DNA of 50,662 nucleotides from Acidimicrobiia bacterium (GTDB taxonomy: Bacteria > Actinomycetota > Acidimicrobiia > Spongiisociales > UBA5794). A program made the position numbers and the translations under genes. This document shows, piece by piece, positions 48,672 through 50,662 of the stretch. The DNA lies in assembly GCA_029939995.1 (NCBI GenBank), contig JAOZRW010000003.1, positions 1-50,662 of the forward strand, read 5' to 3'. The notes beneath the pieces are model-generated. The model was given only the letters and a program-made list of their open reading frames with translations, did not search any database and was not told where the DNA came from. Within the stretch, counting starts at the first letter, position 1. Every line of letters starts with the position of its first letter.

Positions 48672-48959
48672 ATGAATTTGAAGCCTCTCGGCGACCGGAT
48701 CGTCGTGAAGCCCAGGGACGAAGAGGAATCTCGCACCGCGAGCGGACTCGTGATCCCGGATACGGCGAAAGAGAAGCCGCAGCTCGGCGAAGTTCTCGCC
48801 GTCGGACCCGGGGAGTTCAGAGACGGGGAACGGGTCCCCATGGATGTCAAGGTCGGCGACGTCGTCTTCTACTCGAAGTACGGCGGCACCGAAGTCAAGG
48901 TCGAAGGTGAGGAATACCTCGTGTTGTCCTCCCGCGACGTTCTCGCCGTTCTCGCCTAG
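48672..48959 (+). CDS. groES: Co-chaperonin GroES
   Basis: [35 protein letters not shown]. Confidence 0.97.
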   Translation: MNLKPLGDRIVVKPRDEEESRTASGLVIPDTAKEKPQLGEVLAVGPGEFRDGERVPMDVKVGDVVFYSKYGGTEVKVEGEEYLVLSSRDVLAVLA

Positions 48960-48972
48960 GAGGTACCACTGA

Positions 48973-50616
<1,644 letters not shown>

Positions 50617-50662
50617 AGCTACCAGCTACCAGCTGGGAGCTGTGAGTCGAAGAGCGGAGGGG

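Overview
High-GC actinobacterial-type window (lineage inferred from gene content and order only). It carries the S10/spc/alpha ribosomal-protein superoperon (rplC partial to rplO, secY, adk, map; later rpmJ, rpsM, rpsK, rpsD, rpoA, rplQ), followed by truA, rplM, rpsI, glmM, glmS, acpS, alr, the tsaE-tsaB-rimI-tsaD cluster and groES-groEL. The map-rpmJ interval, where infA is usually found, instead holds about 18 kb of accessory genes. Main observations: (1) An apparently complete candidate route for oxidative pyrimidine catabolism: PucR-type regulator, ring-opening amidohydrolase (barbiturase/AtzD family), DUF2877 + FdrA + DUF1116 (AllH/AllF/AllG-like), three-subunit molybdenum hydroxylase, GNAT-like protein, Cys-less thiolase-like protein + DUF35 protein, uracil/xanthine permease, and a yeast FCY1-type cytosine deaminase. 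(2) A split ORF on the minus strand that reads as an AhpC-type peroxiredoxin with in-frame TGA exactly at the peroxidatic Cys position, followed by a bSECIS-like hairpin with a GGUC apical loop; a likely selenoprotein. (3) A clear glmS ribozyme upstream of glmS. (4) Ribosomal protein S3 with a roughly 240-aa repetitive, Ala/Glu/Val-rich acidic tail. (5) A small family of GC-rich palindromic repeats in intergenic DNA. All functional assignments come from motif recognition by eye; no database search was run.
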